Source: UBA9848 sp003454065 (GTDB lineage Bacteria; Spirochaetota; Spirochaetia; Sphaerochaetales; Sphaerochaetaceae). From it: a stretch of DNA of 6,882 nucleotides. The stretch is from positions 1 to 6,882 of the forward strand of contig CAMOXM010000075.1 of NCBI GenBank assembly GCA_946629155.1. Direction: 5' to 3'. Of this stretch, positions 4,172-6,882 are shown in pieces. A program made the position numbers and the translations under genes. The notes below the pieces were generated by a model. It did no database searches and was not told the DNA's origin. It saw nothing but the letters and a program-made list of their open reading frames with translations. Numbering within the stretch: the first letter of the stretch is position 1; each line of letters starts with the position of its first letter.

Positions 4172-5519
4172 ATCGTTAAGCAAGAAAATATCAGGAATAT
4201 TCAAAACGCTTTCCGGAAAAGGAAAGATTTCGGAAAGGAATATCGAAGAAGCGGTTGAAGAAATTAAGATCGCCCTCCTCGATGCGGATGTGAACCTTCG
4301 CGTGGTGAGAAGATTCATAAACTCCACCATAGAGGAAGCCAAAGGGCAAAAGGTGATAGAAAGCGTCAATCCTCAGCAGATGTTCACCAAGATCGTTCAC
4401 GACAAGATTGAGGATTTGCTTAAAAGCGGGGGCGATCCGTCGCTTCTTCTTCGTGATCCGTCTCAAGTCTCCGTCGTTTTGCTGATGGGCTTGCAGGGGA
4501 ACGGAAAGACGACTACGGCAGCCAAGCTCGCTTTCAAGCTGAAAGCGGAAGGCAGGCGGCCGCTGCTCGTCGCGTGCGATCTCCAGCGCCCTGCGGCAAT
4601 CGACCAGCTCGAGACTTTGGCGGGGCAAATAGGCGTTCCGATTTTCCTTGACAGGGCGGAGAAAAATCCCGTATCGCTTTCGAAACGCAGTTTGGATTAT
4701 GCGAGAAAGAACCTTTACGATGTGCTCATAGTCGATACGGCGGGACGATTGAGCGTTGATGAGGCGCTCATGAAGGAGATACGGGACGTGAAGTCGGCCA
4801 TCGAGCCTTGCGAGAGCCTTTTCGTAGTGGATTCCATGCTCGGACAAATCGCCTGCGATGTTTCCAAGACATTTAATGAAAACGTTCCCATCACCGGAAT
4901 CGTTCTAACTAAATTCGACAGCGATAGCAGGGGCGGTGTGGCAATGAGCCTTGCCGGCGTTGTAGGAAAACCGATCAAATTCATAGGAACGGGAGAAAAA
5001 CCGCAGGATTTGGATGAATTTCATCCTGACAGGGTGGCAGGAAGAATCCTGGGAATGGGCGATGTGGTGAGCCTTGTCGAAAAAGCGGAGAAGGAAATAT
5101 CGCAGAAGGATGCCGATAGACTTGCCAGAAACCTGAAAAGCGGCGCCTACACCATAGCGGATTACCTCAAGCAGCTTGATATGCAGGACAAGATGGGCGG
5201 AGCTGGAAAGATTCTTTCGATGCTGGGAATGGGAAACGTTGTAAATGCCCAAAAACTCGAGCAAGTCAAGAACGACATAAAGAAAGAGCGCGCCATAATC
5301 GGCTCCATGACTTTCAAGGAAAGGGACAATTACAAGATAATAGGACCGCCCAGGCGCAAGCGCATAGCCAATGGTTCGGGAACGACCCAAGCGGATGTCG
5401 AACGCTTCATACGCAAATTCGAGAAAACCAAGCTGATGATGCAGAAAATGACCAAAAGCAAGAAAATGCAGGCGGAGCTTGAGAAGCAATTCGGCAACCT
5501 CGATCTCCCCGAAGAATAA
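4164..5519 (+). CDS. ffh: Signal recognition particle GTPase Ffh (SRP54)
   Basis: Ffh binds 4.5S RNA and the signal sequences of nascent membrane proteins and docks with FtsY for delivery to SecYEG. From GTG 4164 it has 451 residues, the normal family length. An N-domain four-helix bundle (about 1-95, with ALLDADVN) precedes the G domain: P-loop GLQGNGKTT (109-117), DLQRPAAIDQL (from D139), DTAGRL (191-196), TKFD (249-252) and GTGEKPQDLDEFHPDR. The M domain is methionine-rich and carries the RNA-binding RRKRIANGSGT (397-407) followed by a Met-rich helix (KLMMQKM). The usual DxYRPAA and TKLDGDARGG read DLQRPAA and TKFDSDSRGG here, as I recall from spirochaetes. It starts with GTG, overlaps the upstream membrane-protein gene by 8 bases and is the last gene of the operon. 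Confidence 0.97.
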   Translation: MFESLSKKISGIFKTLSGKGKISERNIEEAVEEIKIALLDADVNLRVVRRFINSTIEEAKGQKVIESVNPQQMFTKIVHDKIEDLLKSGGDPSLLLRDPSQVSVVLLMGLQGNGKTTTAAKLAFKLKAEGRRPLLVACDLQRPAAIDQLETLAGQIGVPIFLDRAEKNPVSLSKRSLDYARKNLYDVLIVDTAGRLSVDEALMKEIRDVKSAIEPCESLFVVDSMLGQIACDVSKTFNENVPITGIVLTKFDSDSRGGVAMSLAGVVGKPIKFIGTGEKPQDLDEFHPDRVAGRILGMGDVVSLVEKAEKEISQKDADRLARNLKSGAYTIADYLKQLDMQDKMGGAGKILSMLGMGNVVNAQKLEQVKNDIKKERAIIGSMTFKERDNYKIIGPPRRKRIANGSGTTQADVERFIRKFEKTKLMMQKMTKSKKMQAELEKQFGNLDLPEE

Positions 5520-5551
5520 GGTTGCATGAAGAAATAAGTTTTGAAAGACCT

Positions 5552-6882
5552 CTAAATCTCTATGCTCTCGATTTTGCCGACGATGAAGGCATAATGCGTA
5601 TCGTTCAGATCGAATTCCAGCTTCGTTCCGGTAGTCTGCCCGTAGATTTTCCTGCCTAATGGCGAATTGAACGATATGATGTTCTCATCGGCATTGCTTT
5701 CCCACGGTCCGAGAACGGTGAATACGGAAGTGGTTCCGTCATCGTTGTTGAGCTCTACCTTGCAGCCGAATGACACCCTTGATGTGTCGATATCGCTTTG
5801 CTTCATGACCATGGCCTTGGATATTTCATCCTGCATCGTGTTTGCGTTGGCGCTCAGGATCTTCTGCATGTCTTTTGCATATTGATACTCGCTGTTCTCC
5901 CTCAAATCGCCGAGTTCCCTGGCTTTCGCTATGTCAGTTGCGTTCTTGGGTATCTCGACGCTGATGAGGTGCTCGTATTCCTTTTGCTTCCTATTGAACG
6001 AATCGAGAGTGCAAAGGAGTTTTTTTGGCAGCAAATCCTGCTGGCTTGAAGCATTGGAACTGTTTTCCACATCGGGACATTTCGCGCTTATGAGCTTCTT
6101 TATTTTGACTTTGGCGATGTCATCGATGCTTTGGTTCCTATCCACAGACCAATATAGAACTGTCAATATGGATTCGTCGTCGCATCTTGAGATGAAATCG
6201 TTGAGCTTTCCGCTATCCAGCAGGTTTTGCTGGATGTATTTCGCACCTTGCGTTTTGGCGAAAGCATGCATTATGTCCAATTGTATCGAAATGATTTCGA
6301 ATTCGCTTTGTGAAGCTTTGCTCCAATCGCTGGCATCGGGATACATTTTCAGGAAATAGACGAAAAGATCCGGGCTTTGCTTCGAAAGGAAGATTGCTTT
6401 CTTCATCATCTTCAGCTCGAAATCCTCTTCGCCGTTCTTTACGAATACCCTTGTTATGTAGGGCATGGGCTGCTTGGTGTAGAAATCCTCAAGCTCTTCT
6501 TTCCAATTCTCATCGTATTTTCTGATGCGGTCAACGAAATCCTTTTTGATTTCCGTATCTTGGATTTCCATATAGTAGTCGGTCTTGCTATCCGGAGATA
6601 TGCTGGCGAACACTTCCTTTTCCGTATGGTATATGTGGTTTTGAATTTCCGAAATCTTGTATTTTCCCTTTGAAAGCTCCTCGAGAAAAAGATATGATGC
6701 CACATAGTTCTTGCTCACTTCACGCGCTTTGAGGAAGTTGATGAAGTATTGAAGCATGCTTTGGAAGCTTTCAGAAGCCTGATCGCCTTCCGTCTGCAGG
6801 AATTGCCTTGCGACTTTCATCTTGCTGTAGATGTTGTTTTCGTTTCTGAATTGCCTATAGATTTTCTCTTCATACGAAATAG
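5552..6882 (-). CDS. greA: Transcription elongation factor GreA, long spirochaete type (5' end outside window)
   Basis: GreA enters the secondary channel of RNA polymerase and triggers cleavage of backtracked RNA. The frame is open to the right edge with 442 complete codons visible; the ATG at 6820 is internal to the open frame and need not be the start. Numbering from that Met (422 residues to the stop), about 268-340 form the coiled-coil domain with ARELGDLRENSEY, whose tip acids D305 and E308 correspond to E. coli D41 and E44. About 345-422 form the FKBP-like C-terminal domain (FNSPLGRKIYGQTTG). Everything before is a helical, charged extension of more than 280 residues of unknown role. 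Ordinary GreA is about 158 residues; Borrelia GreA is about 900, so the size suits a spirochaete. The gene is convergent with ffh, 32 bases between stops, and no hairpin terminator is visible there. Confidence 0.9.
   Translation of the reverse strand, partial: ISYEEKIYRQFRNENNIYSKMKVARQFLQTEGDQASESFQSMLQYFINFLKAREVSKNYVASYLFLEELSKGKYKISEIQNHIYHTEKEVFASISPDSKTDYYMEIQDTEIKKDFVDRIRKYDENWKEELEDFYTKQPMPYITRVFVKNGEEDFELKMMKKAIFLSKQSPDLFVYFLKMYPDASDWSKASQSEFEIISIQLDIMHAFAKTQGAKYIQQNLLDSGKLNDFISRCDDESILTVLYWSVDRNQSIDDIAKVKIKKLISAKCPDVENSSNASSQQDLLPKKLLCTLDSFNRKQKEYEHLISVEIPKNATDIAKARELGDLRENSEYQYAKDMQKILSANANTMQDEISKAMVMKQSDIDTSRVSFGCKVELNNDDGTTSVFTVLGPWESNADENIISFNSPLGRKIYGQTTGTKLEFDLNDTHYAFIVGKIESIEI

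Noticed and set aside
4191..5489. Long minus-strand frames of 218 and 194 codons opposite ffh
   Set aside because: They mirror the codon bias of ffh, whose every GTPase and M-domain motif is intact on the plus strand; they have no ribosome-binding site and no family resemblance.
5520..5551. Bidirectional terminator between convergent ffh and greA
   Set aside because: The 32 bases contain no stem with a usable loop or flanking T/A tract.
1..6882. CRISPR array or insertion sequence
   Set aside because: No regularly spaced repeats, transposase motifs or terminal inverted repeats were seen.

Overview
The window looks like a chromosomal segment of a spirochaete, probably a host-associated or anaerobic Treponema-like lineage of moderate G+C. 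Two features point there. The greA gene at the right end carries a very long N-terminal extension before its GreA domain, as spirochaete GreA proteins do (established knowledge for Borrelia and Treponema). Ffh also has spirochaete-flavoured motifs: DLQRPAA, TKFDSD and an M-domain helix reading IIGPPRRKRIANGSGT. This assignment rests on recalled family features, not on a search.

Left part (1-1160): a worn accessory region. It holds a minus-strand gene start with a good ribosome-binding site that is cut by an amber stop after nine codons (77 to 1), a small winged-helix-like ORF (237-467) whose start codon lies in an 11-bp tandem duplication, and a broken frame (464-661) that opens like a type I restriction specificity subunit but has two internal TAA stops. 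These are followed by an intact vsr (very-short-patch repair endonuclease) whose -10 box lies two bases before its first ATG, so its mRNA may be leaderless from the next ATG. No cytosine methyltransferase partner is visible.

Middle part (1160-2334): a short-chain dehydrogenase/reductase of the gluconate-5-dehydrogenase / 3-oxoacyl-ACP-reductase type. It has a clear sigma-70-like promoter, a perfect 14-bp palindrome at the expected transcription start and a strong Shine-Dalgarno. A 251-base non-coding stretch with several short hairpins follows, then a tRNA-Arg(CCU).

Right part (2374-5519): a tightly packed plus-strand operon. It starts 39 bases after the tRNA with a fusion protein joining a YqeB-family domain (accessory factor of selenium-dependent molybdenum hydroxylases) to a complete RNase H domain with all catalytic residues. 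It continues with a three-helix membrane protein of unknown function (26-base overlap) and ends with ffh, the SRP GTPase (8-base overlap). Convergent to it is the spirochaete-type greA, which runs off the right edge.

The YqeB-RNase H fusion, coupled to a membrane protein and the SRP GTPase, is the most unusual item here. No selenium, molybdenum-cofactor or hydroxylase genes are visible around it.
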